Below are positions 49,153 to 56,740 of a stretch of 64,000 nt of DNA, piece by piece. Position numbers and translations under genes: made by a program. Source of the stretch: JBBIPA01 sp037443085 (GTDB taxonomy: Bacteria > Chloroflexota > Dehalococcoidia > GIF9 > UBA5629); NCBI GenBank assembly GCA_037443085.1, contig JBBIPA010000004.1, positions 1-64,000 of the forward strand. The letters run 5' to 3'. How positions within the stretch are numbered: the first letter of the stretch is position 1; every line of letters starts with the position of its first letter. The notes beneath the pieces are model-generated. The model was given only the letters and a program-made list of their open reading frames with translations, did no database searches and was not told the DNA's origin.

Positions 49153-49566
49153 CTATACTCGATAGCAGACTTCGGGGAGCTTCTTGTCCGGGTTACTGGC
49201 GCGGACGTAGCGGAGCATGTGGCTGACATAGGTGATGACCAGTCCCGCCAAATCCTCGCCCGACACGAGGTTCAGGCGCTCACCAGAGAACAATACCCTG
49301 AGGTTACCGGGAAATTCATCATCGGCACGATTATACACGAAATGCACCACCACTCCGGGATAAATCTCTTTGCTCACCGCCCAGTCCTCTTTGATGCCTA
49401 AGGATTCAACCTTGCCACCGATGAAGTCAGCCAATCCTGCCACATCGGTGACAAACCCCAGAGCCTCCTGGCGGAGTTTCAAGGCTCTTGCAATTTGCCC
49501 GGAATGAGGGCTGACAGCGCCCTCGATTTCCTTGAGGCTGACCAGCTTTGTTACGTTATCTGCCAT
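49153..49566 (-). CDS. Protein of unknown function in the CODH/ACS cluster, 137 aa
   Basis: The start is ATG 49566, with AAAGGA about eight bases upstream and lying just past the rhodanese stop; a TTG two codons earlier is possible. The product (ADNVTKLVSLKEIEGAVSPH at the start) is soluble, with a strand-rich centre (YPGVVVHFVYNRADDEFPGN, about 68-87, then LRVLFSGERLN) and no signal peptide, membrane segment or cysteine cluster (a single cysteine near the C-terminus). No family recognised. Sixteen bases separate it from the UGA-containing rhodanese gene, so both are probably in one transcript. Confidence 0.7.
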   Translation of the reverse strand: MADNVTKLVSLKEIEGAVSPHSGQIARALKLRQEALGFVTDVAGLADFIGGKVESLGIKEDWAVSKEIYPGVVVHFVYNRADDEFPGNLRVLFSGERLNLVSGEDLAGLVITYVSHMLRYVRASNPDKKLPEVCYRV

Positions 49567-49581
49567 AGCCAATTCCTTTCG

Positions 49582-50127
49582 CTACTTGTTGCCGGCAGGG
49601 CTTGTTTCCACAGGATAGCCGGCCTCTTTCCAGGCACTATACCCGCCTTTCAACACCTTCAGGTTCAAAACACCTTTGTCAACCAGTTCCAGTGCCGCAC
49701 GGGCACTTGTCCGCTCATTTGGTCAGGCTCAGTAGAGTACCAGCTCTCTATCAGGAGGGGCTGTCCATTCTCCTGCAGTGATGGCAGCCATCGGTGCCGA
49801 TACCGCCCCTTTGATATGGTCAACATCATATTCTCCCTTAGACCGGTTGTCCACAACCAGGATGTTCGCCCCGCTCTCCACTTTTTGCCGGAGTTCCTCT
49901 ATGGTGATGCGGGGCACCATGTCCGAGGGCGAGGGTTTGTCAGAAGGCTGGCTCTGGGCTGGGGCTGGTGGAGGTTGTGGCGCAGCCGGCGCTGGTGCTG
50001 GCACAGGTTGAACGTCTACCGGGCATGTCCCGGCAGATTGCCCCGGGGCTAATGCTGGCACCGGCGATGCACAGGCAATAACGGGAACCAGAAAAATCAG
50101 GACGATTAAAGATATCAATCGGTTCAC
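49582..50127 (-). CDS. Rhodanese-like lipoprotein with two in-frame UGA codons (putative selenoprotein, Sec-Ala-Sec)
   Basis: The frame opens at GTG 50127 (TTG 50151 is an alternative) and, if UGA codons at 49731-49729 and 49725-49723 are read through, runs to TAG at 49582, giving 181 residues with Sec at 133 and 135. Residues 1-20 form a lipoprotein signal ending VIAC. A proline/alanine-rich linker (about 25-60) leads to a rhodanese domain: ITIEELRQKVESGANILVVDNR (about 73-94), then LVLY-Sec-A-Sec-PNERTSARAALEL, then KGGYSAWKEAGYPV. From memory, homologues read Y-C-A-C-P-N-E at this place, so both UGAs replace cysteines. A hairpin lies at 49691-49707. It follows cooC by about 30 bases. Confidence 0.85.
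49691..49707 (-). promoter_or_regulatory. Candidate SECIS hairpin downstream of the UGA pair
   Basis: On the minus strand AGTGCC-CGTGC-GGCACT makes a six-pair stem with a five-base loop containing G and a GU step. The loop begins 21 bases after the second UGA and 27 after the first, within the spacing expected for bacterial SECIS elements. No other comparable stem lies closer. Confidence 0.55.
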
Positions 50128-50157
50128 TATCGCTCTTCTGCTTATCCCCAACGCTGC

Positions 50158-50913
50158 TCACAGCCCGAATTTGGTTAAGACTTCCTGAGCCCCCACCCGC
50201 AGCGGTGAGCCTTCCGGGAGCTCGGGTATCGGTTTCCCTTTGATTTCCAGTTCGGGCAGGTTGGGGTCCTCAGGTATAGTAGCGATAAGGTTAAGCCCAA
50301 AGTCCTTGATTGCCTGGGCTAACTCCGGCGGCAGGCCATTTTTCAGCCGGTTCACCACCAGGCCGACCTTGCCCACCCTGGTTCGCATCTCCTTAATCAG
50401 GTCCTTCACCCTAGCTGCGGCAGTAAGCCCGCGCATGGTAGGGTCGGTAACCACCAGCAAATAATCGACATCCTGCGTGGTCTGGCGGCTGATATGCTCC
50501 AGGCCGGCTTCACTATCGACCACCACGTAGTCGTAGTTTTTGGCCAGGCGGTCAATGGACACGCGCAGTATATGGTTGGCGGCACAGTAGCAGCCCGGGC
50601 CTTCCGGACGTCCCATAGCCAGCAGGTCAACTTTGGACGACTCCACCAGTGCCTCTCGAATTTTCCTGTCGAGAAGGTCCTGCTTGGAAACACCGGGGTT
50701 GGCACGTCCCTTGGTTATTTCTTCGGTCACGTCCTCGCGGGCATCACCGACTGTCGCTTCCAGCGGCAATCCCAGGGCATTATTGAGGTTGGTGCTGGGG
50801 TCAGCATCGATAGCCAGTACCACTCCTTTCCTGGATAATAAGTCGATAAGCATCGAGGAAATAGCGGTCTTGCCCACACCGCCTTTCCCGGCTACGGTAA
50901 ACGTTTTGGTCAT
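50158..50913 (-). CDS. cooC: CooC-type ATPase for CODH nickel-cluster maturation
   Basis: A 251-residue MinD-superfamily ATPase. The deviant P-loop GKGGVGKT (about 8-15), DADPSTNLNNALG (about 38-50), a C-x-C pair in GCYCAANH (about 108-115) like the nickel-binding dimer interface of CooC, and VVVDSEAGLEHISR (about 130-143) are visible. CooC proteins assist nickel insertion into the C-cluster of carbon monoxide dehydrogenase. It has AAAAGGAG upstream of its ATG. Downstream of nuoF and upstream of the rhodanese gene, within the cluster. Confidence 0.92.
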   Translation of the reverse strand: MTKTFTVAGKGGVGKTAISSMLIDLLSRKGVVLAIDADPSTNLNNALGLPLEATVGDAREDVTEEITKGRANPGVSKQDLLDRKIREALVESSKVDLLAMGRPEGPGCYCAANHILRVSIDRLAKNYDYVVVDSEAGLEHISRQTTQDVDYLLVVTDPTMRGLTAAARVKDLIKEMRTRVGKVGLVVNRLKNGLPPELAQAIKDFGLNLIATIPEDPNLPELEIKGKPIPELPEGSPLRVGAQEVLTKFGL

Positions 50914-51090
50914 ATTGGCTCCTTTTTAACTCTCACCCCTGACCCCTTTCTCCACCCCTTCAACCTCCTCTTATACGGAAGAGGTCGTACTTTCAGACTC
51001 TGGACTTAAACTACCCAAGTGATGATTGTAACACCTTGTGCTAGTTAAGTAAAAGAACTTTAGTCACATCATTTGCAGCAATAAGAAGAG

Positions 51091-53025
51091 TCATGTGGAG
51101 CTTTTGACCTCGGCGGGAGGGACCAGGCTGGGTGGCGACAGCTTGACCACAGCGTTGTATTCCTTGGGACAGACCAGCTTGCAACTACTGCATTTAGTGC
51201 ACTTGGTCTGGTCGATTACCTTGATGCCTTTTTCATTGGATTTAATTGCCTCCGCGGGGCAGGCCAGAACACAGTGCTCGCAGGCACGCTGGCACTTTTC
51301 CGGGAGGATATAGTAAGCGATAAGCTCTTTGCACACCAGCGCCGGGCAGCGTTTCTCCAGAATATGCGCGGCAAACTCGTCACGGAAATAGCGAATTGAG
51401 GTCAGCACGGGATTGGGCGCCGTCTGCCCCAGCCCGCAGAGGGAGCCATTCTTAATATCCTCGCCCAGCTCCACCAGCAAATCAAGTTGCTCCATGGTGC
51501 CTTTGCCGGTGGTGATATCCTCCAGAATATCCAGCATCTGCTTGGTGCCCAGCCGGCAATGGGTGCATTTGCCGCAGGACTCTTTCTGGGTGAAATCGAT
51601 AAAGAACCTGGCGGTATCCACCATGCAGTTGTCCTCATCCATGGCAATGACACCGCCGGAGCCCATAATGGCGCCAGCCTTACGCAGCGAATCGAAATCA
51701 ACCGGCGTCTCCAGCATACTTTCAGGCAGACAGCCACCTGACGGGCCACCGATTTGCACCGCCTTGAACTTTTTCTTATCCCTGATGCCGCCGCCGATAT
51801 CGAAAATCAGCTCGTGCAGAGTTGAGCCCATGACCACCTCCGCCAATCCAGTGTTCACCAGCTTGCCCGCCAGGGCAAACACGGCAGTTCCTTTACTGCC
51901 GCTGGTGCCCATGCCGGCGAACCAGACCGCCCCATGCTCCAGTATCAGCGGGACATAGGCAAAGGTCTTTACATTGTTAAGAACAGTGGGCTTGCCCCAT
52001 AAGCCTGCCTTTACTGAGTACGGAGGCCTGGAACGGGGCATGCTCCGTTTCCCTTCGATGGCATACATCAGCGCTGTGGACTCACCGGCGACAAAAGCGC
52101 CGGCTCCCTCAGCTATTTCTATATTGAGGCTGTAATTGCTGCCCAGGATCTTGTCCCCTAAAAAACCGTAATCCTTTGCCTGCGCCAGAGCCATCTTCAG
52201 CCGCTCGATAGCCAGCGGATACTCCGCCCTGATATAAATAAAGCCCTGGTGCGCATCGATAGCATGGCCCGCGATAATCATGCCTTCCAGCACCTGATGC
52301 GGGTCGCTTTCCAGGATAACCCTGTCCATGAACGCCCCGGGGTCGCCTTCATCAGCATTGCAGATGATATACCGGGGCTGGACTTCAGCCAGCCGGCACT
52401 GCTCCCATTTCTCTCCGGTGGGGAAACCAGCGCCACCCCGACCCCGCAAGCCCGACTTCTTTACCTCTTCGATGATAACCACGGGGTCCATATTCAATGC
52501 TTTTACCAGGCTGCTGTAGCCGCCGTTAGCAATATAATGCTCGATATTCACCGGACTGATATAGCCGCAGTTGCGCAGTATCAGCCGGTATTCGTGCTCA
52601 AAGCGGGATAGCTCGGGAATATAAACCGCCTTGCCGTCTCCACCAGCGACAGTGCCCAGCGCCAGGTCGAGGCAGGGGTCATCGCCCATCACATAGCCAT
52701 CGACCAGAGTGGGGATAATTTGAGGGCTGACATGGTGGTAGCAGACGGTAAAGGCACCGGGTTTGATTATGGTAACCAGCGGCTCCAGGGAGCAAAGCCC
52801 CAGGCAACCTACTTCAGATACTATGGCTCTGGCATTCTGCCGCATCAGCTCGTTCCTTAGAGCATCGAGCACCTTCAACGAACCGGCGGCGCGACCACAA
52901 CTGGCGGTGCCCACCAGGATATGGGGAATTTCACCATGGTACAGGGAATCCCAGTTGGATTTTGCCTGTTTTTGAATTTGGTCAAAGGTTAACAACCTCT
53001 CACCCCTGCCGCCTCTCTCCTTCAA
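51091..53025 (-). CDS. nuoF: NuoF/HydB-like NADH-binding flavoprotein with C-terminal ferredoxin
   Basis: A 644-residue diaphorase-type subunit. An N-terminal thioredoxin-fold [2Fe-2S] domain (about 30-125; GTASCGRAAGS ... LGLCSLEP) is followed by the NuoF core with RGRGGAGFPTGEKWE (about 193-207, NADH), GAFVAGESTALM (about 312-323, FMN region) and the N3 cluster SCGKCTHCRLG (about 483-493). The C-terminus carries two [4Fe-4S] ferredoxin sites (CQRACEHCVLACP, CTKCSSCKLVCP). The start is a TTG; an alternative TTG at 52995 has a better ribosome-binding site. With NuoE it probably links NAD(P)H to ferredoxin and the CODH/ACS pathway. Confidence 0.9.
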   Translation of the reverse strand: MKERGGRGERLLTFDQIQKQAKSNWDSLYHGEIPHILVGTASCGRAAGSLKVLDALRNELMRQNARAIVSEVGCLGLCSLEPLVTIIKPGAFTVCYHHVSPQIIPTLVDGYVMGDDPCLDLALGTVAGGDGKAVYIPELSRFEHEYRLILRNCGYISPVNIEHYIANGGYSSLVKALNMDPVVIIEEVKKSGLRGRGGAGFPTGEKWEQCRLAEVQPRYIICNADEGDPGAFMDRVILESDPHQVLEGMIIAGHAIDAHQGFIYIRAEYPLAIERLKMALAQAKDYGFLGDKILGSNYSLNIEIAEGAGAFVAGESTALMYAIEGKRSMPRSRPPYSVKAGLWGKPTVLNNVKTFAYVPLILEHGAVWFAGMGTSGSKGTAVFALAGKLVNTGLAEVVMGSTLHELIFDIGGGIRDKKKFKAVQIGGPSGGCLPESMLETPVDFDSLRKAGAIMGSGGVIAMDEDNCMVDTARFFIDFTQKESCGKCTHCRLGTKQMLDILEDITTGKGTMEQLDLLVELGEDIKNGSLCGLGQTAPNPVLTSIRYFRDEFAAHILEKRCPALVCKELIAYYILPEKCQRACEHCVLACPAEAIKSNEKGIKVIDQTKCTKCSSCKLVCPKEYNAVVKLSPPSLVPPAEVKSST

Positions 53026-53043
53026 TAAGGAGATAAGAGAAGC

Positions 53044-53523
53044 CTATTGTTGCTCCTGTGTCACTGGTTTAATGGTTACCAGCACTTCCTCCACTTTCTG
53101 GGCATTCATCCTGGGGTGGACGGTTTCATCTATGACCACCACCGGAGCCAGCGCACAGCAGCCAACGCAGGCTACCCGGTCCAGGCTGAACTCTTTATTT
53201 TCGGTAATGCCCCCCACATCGACTTTCAGCTCCCGTGCCATGGCTTCCAGGACCAGCTTGCCACCAGCCAGATGGCAGGCAGTGCCCATGCACACGTTCA
53301 CCGGATGCTTTCCCAGTGGACTGAAACGGAACTGATTATAAAAAGTGGCGACGCCGTAGACTGCCGTCCCCGGGATTTCCAGGAACTCAGCAATCTTCAG
53401 CATCGCCTCTTTAGAGATATATCCTAACTTTTTCTGGACAGCCTGGAGAAGCGAAATTAAGTAGCGCCTGTCTTTTTTATCAGGTGTCAGGACATCCGAT
53501 AGCTGCTTCTCTAGTTCTTCCAC
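53044..53523 (-). CDS. nuoE: NuoE-like thioredoxin-fold [2Fe-2S] subunit
   Basis: A 159-residue NuoE/HydA-small subunit homologue. Ligands for the [2Fe-2S] cluster are C78 and C83 (CMGTACHL) and C119 and C123 (CVGCCAL). The N-terminal helical region (about 10-60) with YLISLLQAVQKKLGYIS is typical. Start is GTG 53523, overlapping the acsC stop by 13 bases, which ties it translationally to the CODH/ACS genes. NuoF follows after about 18 bases. The pair is probably a diaphorase module. Confidence 0.92.
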   Translation of the reverse strand: MEELEKQLSDVLTPDKKDRRYLISLLQAVQKKLGYISKEAMLKIAEFLEIPGTAVYGVATFYNQFRFSPLGKHPVNVCMGTACHLAGGKLVLEAMARELKVDVGGITENKEFSLDRVACVGCCALAPVVVIDETVHPRMNAQKVEEVLVTIKPVTQEQQ

Positions 53524-54878
53524 TGTTTCACGAGAGATGGCAGGTAAGCTGGTATCTCGCTGGCTTCCCTGGGCCCAACGATAATCTCCCAGCCCGGCAG
53601 AGCTTCTTCCAGCTCTCCCTTGATGCGGGCTACTTTGCCGGGGATAACCAGCTTCCGGTGCTTGACCTTGCCTTCAACCCCATACTTCTTCACATAGGGG
53701 CCGATGGAATCACCGCTGAATTTACCAGCCGCCCAGCCGGTGAGCACACCCAGTCCTTCAGTGTCCTTGACGCAGAGCCAGGACGGTATCTTGCTGCCTT
53801 CCACTTCCGAGGCTACAATGAAGTAGGTCAGTGCCCAGTTGCTGGTGATCAGGACAGGCGAGTTCTCATTCGGCTCACCTATTTCGTAGACCTTTTCTTC
53901 CACGGACATCGGTATGCGCGGGTCGGTGTAGATATTTAGCCTCAGCACCAGCAAAGGCAGCAATGAGCTGGCATCAAAATCAGAAAGAACGATAATGCCG
54001 GGATACTTGATAACAAACATCGCCGCCAGCAGCACTTCCCTCATCTTGTCCTTAGCCATGAAGCAGGGGAAACCAATGGTGGGATAGCCCAGCGCCCGGA
54101 AGCTCTGCTTCAAAGCCGCCCGGCGAATGAAAGTCTGGTCTTTGATCGCATCCAGCATATTTCGTGAGCCGGGGTCAAGCACTATCTCGTCTAGTCCGGC
54201 TTCCTTCAATTTGGTGGTAAGAGGTATCAGCTCCTCGATGCTCTTGCCTCTAACCGCCACTGGCGTCGGCGACCCCTTAATGCCAGCAATTACTTTGTCG
54301 ATATTATCACTGGTAACCGGATAGAGCAAGGGTTTCTTGTCACCGCAGATGGCTCGTGCGGCCAGCAGGGCGTCGGTATCCTCACTGATGAGGACGATGG
54401 GGAAGTCAGCGCTGCTGCACACTTTCTTTACCAGGGCTTCGAATTTTGCTTTGTCTCCTGACTCGAACTGAAGCGCCAAGAGGTTTGCCTTCAAGGTCAC
54501 GCCCACCCAGGGGAACTGCAATTCCTTAAGCTTCTTCATCTTCTCGTCAACTCTGGCGTCGGGCTCTTTATCTGAAATAAGCAGGGCAATGCCCGGCTTA
54601 TTCACAAAGGTCTTTTCATGTCGGTAGATAACTTCCTCATTGCCGATTTTCAGAGCATTACTGCCTGAGCCGATGGTAACCAGCTTCACTGGCGGTGCCA
54701 GGGCATCTTCCAGTTCAGCCTTTACTTCTGGAGCCAGATAAGGGCATTTATCCACGGTAGCACCACCGCTCGCCAGCTTCATGGCAAAAGCAAAGCAGGT
54801 GGGAAAGCCACATTCGCGACAGTTCTTTTTACCGGCATCAGGAAGCCTCTTGACGACATCAGTTCCTTTAAGTGCCAT
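53511..54878 (-). CDS. acsC: Corrinoid/iron-sulphur protein large (gamma) subunit
   Basis: Carries the methyl group on cobalamin from methyltransferase AcsE to acetyl-CoA synthase. The 455-residue protein has the N-terminal [4Fe-4S] cysteines C20, C23, C28 and C45 (CRECGFPTC ... KCPYL), a TIM-barrel central domain and a C-terminal corrinoid-binding domain with the I-G-S/N-type segments. The 455-residue size matches bacterial and archaeal CdhE/AcsC. It follows cdhC after about 20 bases and overlaps nuoE. Cytoplasmic. Confidence 0.95.
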   Translation of the reverse strand: MALKGTDVVKRLPDAGKKNCRECGFPTCFAFAMKLASGGATVDKCPYLAPEVKAELEDALAPPVKLVTIGSGSNALKIGNEEVIYRHEKTFVNKPGIALLISDKEPDARVDEKMKKLKELQFPWVGVTLKANLLALQFESGDKAKFEALVKKVCSSADFPIVLISEDTDALLAARAICGDKKPLLYPVTSDNIDKVIAGIKGSPTPVAVRGKSIEELIPLTTKLKEAGLDEIVLDPGSRNMLDAIKDQTFIRRAALKQSFRALGYPTIGFPCFMAKDKMREVLLAAMFVIKYPGIIVLSDFDASSLLPLLVLRLNIYTDPRIPMSVEEKVYEIGEPNENSPVLITSNWALTYFIVASEVEGSKIPSWLCVKDTEGLGVLTGWAAGKFSGDSIGPYVKKYGVEGKVKHRKLVIPGKVARIKGELEEALPGWEIIVGPREASEIPAYLPSLVKQWKN

Positions 54879-54898
54879 GTCAATCCTCCTAGTTTATG

Positions 54899-56125
54899 TT
54901 ATACGGGAAGCTGTACCTCGCCCTTAACCCAGGGATGACCCTTCCGATCCAAGAATGCAATCAGTTCATCCACATTTTTGGCATCGTCTTCAGTAGCTAT
55001 CTTATCAAACAAATCGGCGGGTATATCATCCTTGAACCGCTCCTTAATCTCCTTGGGCATCCAGACGCATCGCTTCAAGCCGCCATCAGCCTGGACGAAC
55101 TTCGGCGAGCGCAGATATTCCAGTGAAATGCCCATGAAGCCTTCTACCTGCCGGCCACCGCTGGTGTCAGCTGCCATAGTGGAGAACGGTTTCCCGGTTA
55201 CGGTATTGCCCACAAAATCGCGGTGGACGACGCCGAAGGCATCCACCTCTGGTATATAGAACCAGATTGCCTGGAAGCAACCGCAGGAAGTATGCGGATA
55301 TTCAAAAGCGCTGTACAGATAAACGCGGGTATAGGCACCCATCGATTTCTCTGCTCCCAAATTATTAACGCCGGAAAATTCACCCCTCACCGGGTCAATA
55401 ACATCGCCTTTTTTCACTTCCTGCACCGGTCCTTCGGGGTCCAGCTTGTAAGCAGCTCTGCCGTCAAACCAGCTTATGGCTCCGCAATTGGCCACCCTTT
55501 CCGGGGTTGCCACGCAGATATGAGTGGGAGCGAAGCTCTGGCATAGAGCGCAGCTATAAAATTCCTGGACATCCTCGTCCTTCAAGCCGCGGGCTCTCTC
55601 GTCCCTGGCTTTATAGACGGCTTTGGCTTTGGCCAGAAGCTCTTCAACCTTCTTTTCATCGGTGACAAAGGTTATGGAGATTTTCTCAATAACGTCCAGT
55701 TCTGAGGTATACAGGAACATCAGCATCTGGCCGAGGACATTAAAGGAATTGAGTCCTTTGCCATAAGCAGCCTTACCCAGCCTGATCCAGATTTCATCTC
55801 TCTGGTTCATGTGGTACAGACCTTCAATATAGTTGGCATAGAGGTGTATTCTGCGCTCGAATACAGGCTCCATGTCCTTTTCCAGCTTGGCTCCGGCAAC
55901 ATCGATCATCACGGCGAAGGAGTAGTTATCTCCTTCTTTAAGTTGATTGATATCCGGGCCGATAACGTTTACCTTCTCGTGCTCCACTTCATCCATGTTC
56001 TTCAAAGTAACCAGCTCGAACTTCGACTTTGACTTGGGGCCGCCGAAATCGACGTAAGCATCGGCTTTCCTGATTACTTCGCCTTCATACTGGGGACCAA
56101 CATCTACCGGGAACATTCCTGCCAT
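54899..56125 (-). CDS. cdhC: Acetyl-CoA synthase catalytic subunit, archaeal-type (CdhC)
   Basis: Holds the A-cluster where methyl, CO and CoA combine. In the 408-residue protein, cysteines 192, 195, 204 and 214 (SCALCQ ... HICVATPER ... NCGAIS) and the C281-G-C283 nickel site reproduce the spacing of Moorella AcsB C506/509/518/528 and C595-G-C597, as I recall them. The N-terminal domain of bacterial AcsB that binds CODH is absent, so this is the shorter archaeal-type subunit. It lies directly after cdhB and before acsC. Confidence 0.93.
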   Translation of the reverse strand: MAGMFPVDVGPQYEGEVIRKADAYVDFGGPKSKSKFELVTLKNMDEVEHEKVNVIGPDINQLKEGDNYSFAVMIDVAGAKLEKDMEPVFERRIHLYANYIEGLYHMNQRDEIWIRLGKAAYGKGLNSFNVLGQMLMFLYTSELDVIEKISITFVTDEKKVEELLAKAKAVYKARDERARGLKDEDVQEFYSCALCQSFAPTHICVATPERVANCGAISWFDGRAAYKLDPEGPVQEVKKGDVIDPVRGEFSGVNNLGAEKSMGAYTRVYLYSAFEYPHTSCGCFQAIWFYIPEVDAFGVVHRDFVGNTVTGKPFSTMAADTSGGRQVEGFMGISLEYLRSPKFVQADGGLKRCVWMPKEIKERFKDDIPADLFDKIATEDDAKNVDELIAFLDRKGHPWVKGEVQLPV

Positions 56126-56132
56126 TTTGTTT

Positions 56133-56690
56133 TTATGCCTCCTTTTCCTTTAAATTAGCGATCAGTTTTTCCAGAAATTCCTTCCACTGCTCATCCTTTC
56201 GGTAGTTGGGAAGAGAATAGCTGGCATTGGGATAATAGAATTTGCACAGGGTCATGGTTTTCAGGTGCGGGGCAAAATGCTTCAGCGTGGACAATCCCTG
56301 CTCAGCAAGGTCAGTCCTGAAGCCGATGAACATCACCAGGTCATGATTGCCCTCTTTCTTGACCCCTTTCCAGGCCGGGTCCTTGAGATGGTTGATTATC
56401 TCAATGATGTCATAGCTGCTGGCGGGATCAACGCCCATCTCCATCAGCTTTTTCTTGGTATGAGCGGTAGCGCAGATAGGTATGTTCAAAGCCTTGGCTA
56501 TCTCCAGCGCATATTCAATAATGGGCTTTCCCAGCAACGACCTGGTTACCGCCCAGCTACCAACTACCAGAAGCGGCCTGGTAGCCCGTTTGATCAGGTG
56601 TCCGTACTCTGCCGGGTCCTCGATGAGCTTGGAGTATTTGGTCCCCGTCATGGTGTTCACAGAGTGATAAGGGAGAACTGTAACTGCCAT
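56133..56690 (-). CDS. cdhB: CODH/ACS complex epsilon subunit (CdhB)
   Basis: A 185-residue protein matching the CO dehydrogenase epsilon subunit (CO_dh family) of archaeal-type complexes. A Rossmann-like start (RPLLVVGSWAVTRSLLGKPIIEYALEIAK, about 37-65), an ICATAHTKKKLMEMG segment and DLVMFIGFR near 115-123 resemble CdhB. Bacterial CODH complexes of the Moorella type lack this subunit. It lies between cdhA (51-base gap) and cdhC (eight-base gap). Probable role: association with the alpha subunit for electron transfer; inferred from the family. Confidence 0.85.
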   Translation of the reverse strand: MAVTVLPYHSVNTMTGTKYSKLIEDPAEYGHLIKRATRPLLVVGSWAVTRSLLGKPIIEYALEIAKALNIPICATAHTKKKLMEMGVDPASSYDIIEIINHLKDPAWKGVKKEGNHDLVMFIGFRTDLAEQGLSTLKHFAPHLKTMTLCKFYYPNASYSLPNYRKDEQWKEFLEKLIANLKEKEA

Positions 56691-56740
56691 TTTAAACCTC
56701 CTTAATCTTTACTAAAGGATTTCATACTTTCTTTTCCCAT

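Noticed and set aside
49582..50127. Alternative genetic code with UGA read as glycine or tryptophan
   Set aside because: UGA terminates other genes in this window, for example rubrerythrin and the flavoprotein at 27769, with normal family lengths, so UGA is a normal stop elsewhere.
49729..50151. Truncated 140-residue rhodanese lipoprotein ending at the first TGA
   Set aside because: The stop falls at the expected active-site cysteine and the same frame continues with conserved rhodanese sequence after a second TGA at another expected cysteine, so a full-length selenoprotein explains it better than a truncation.
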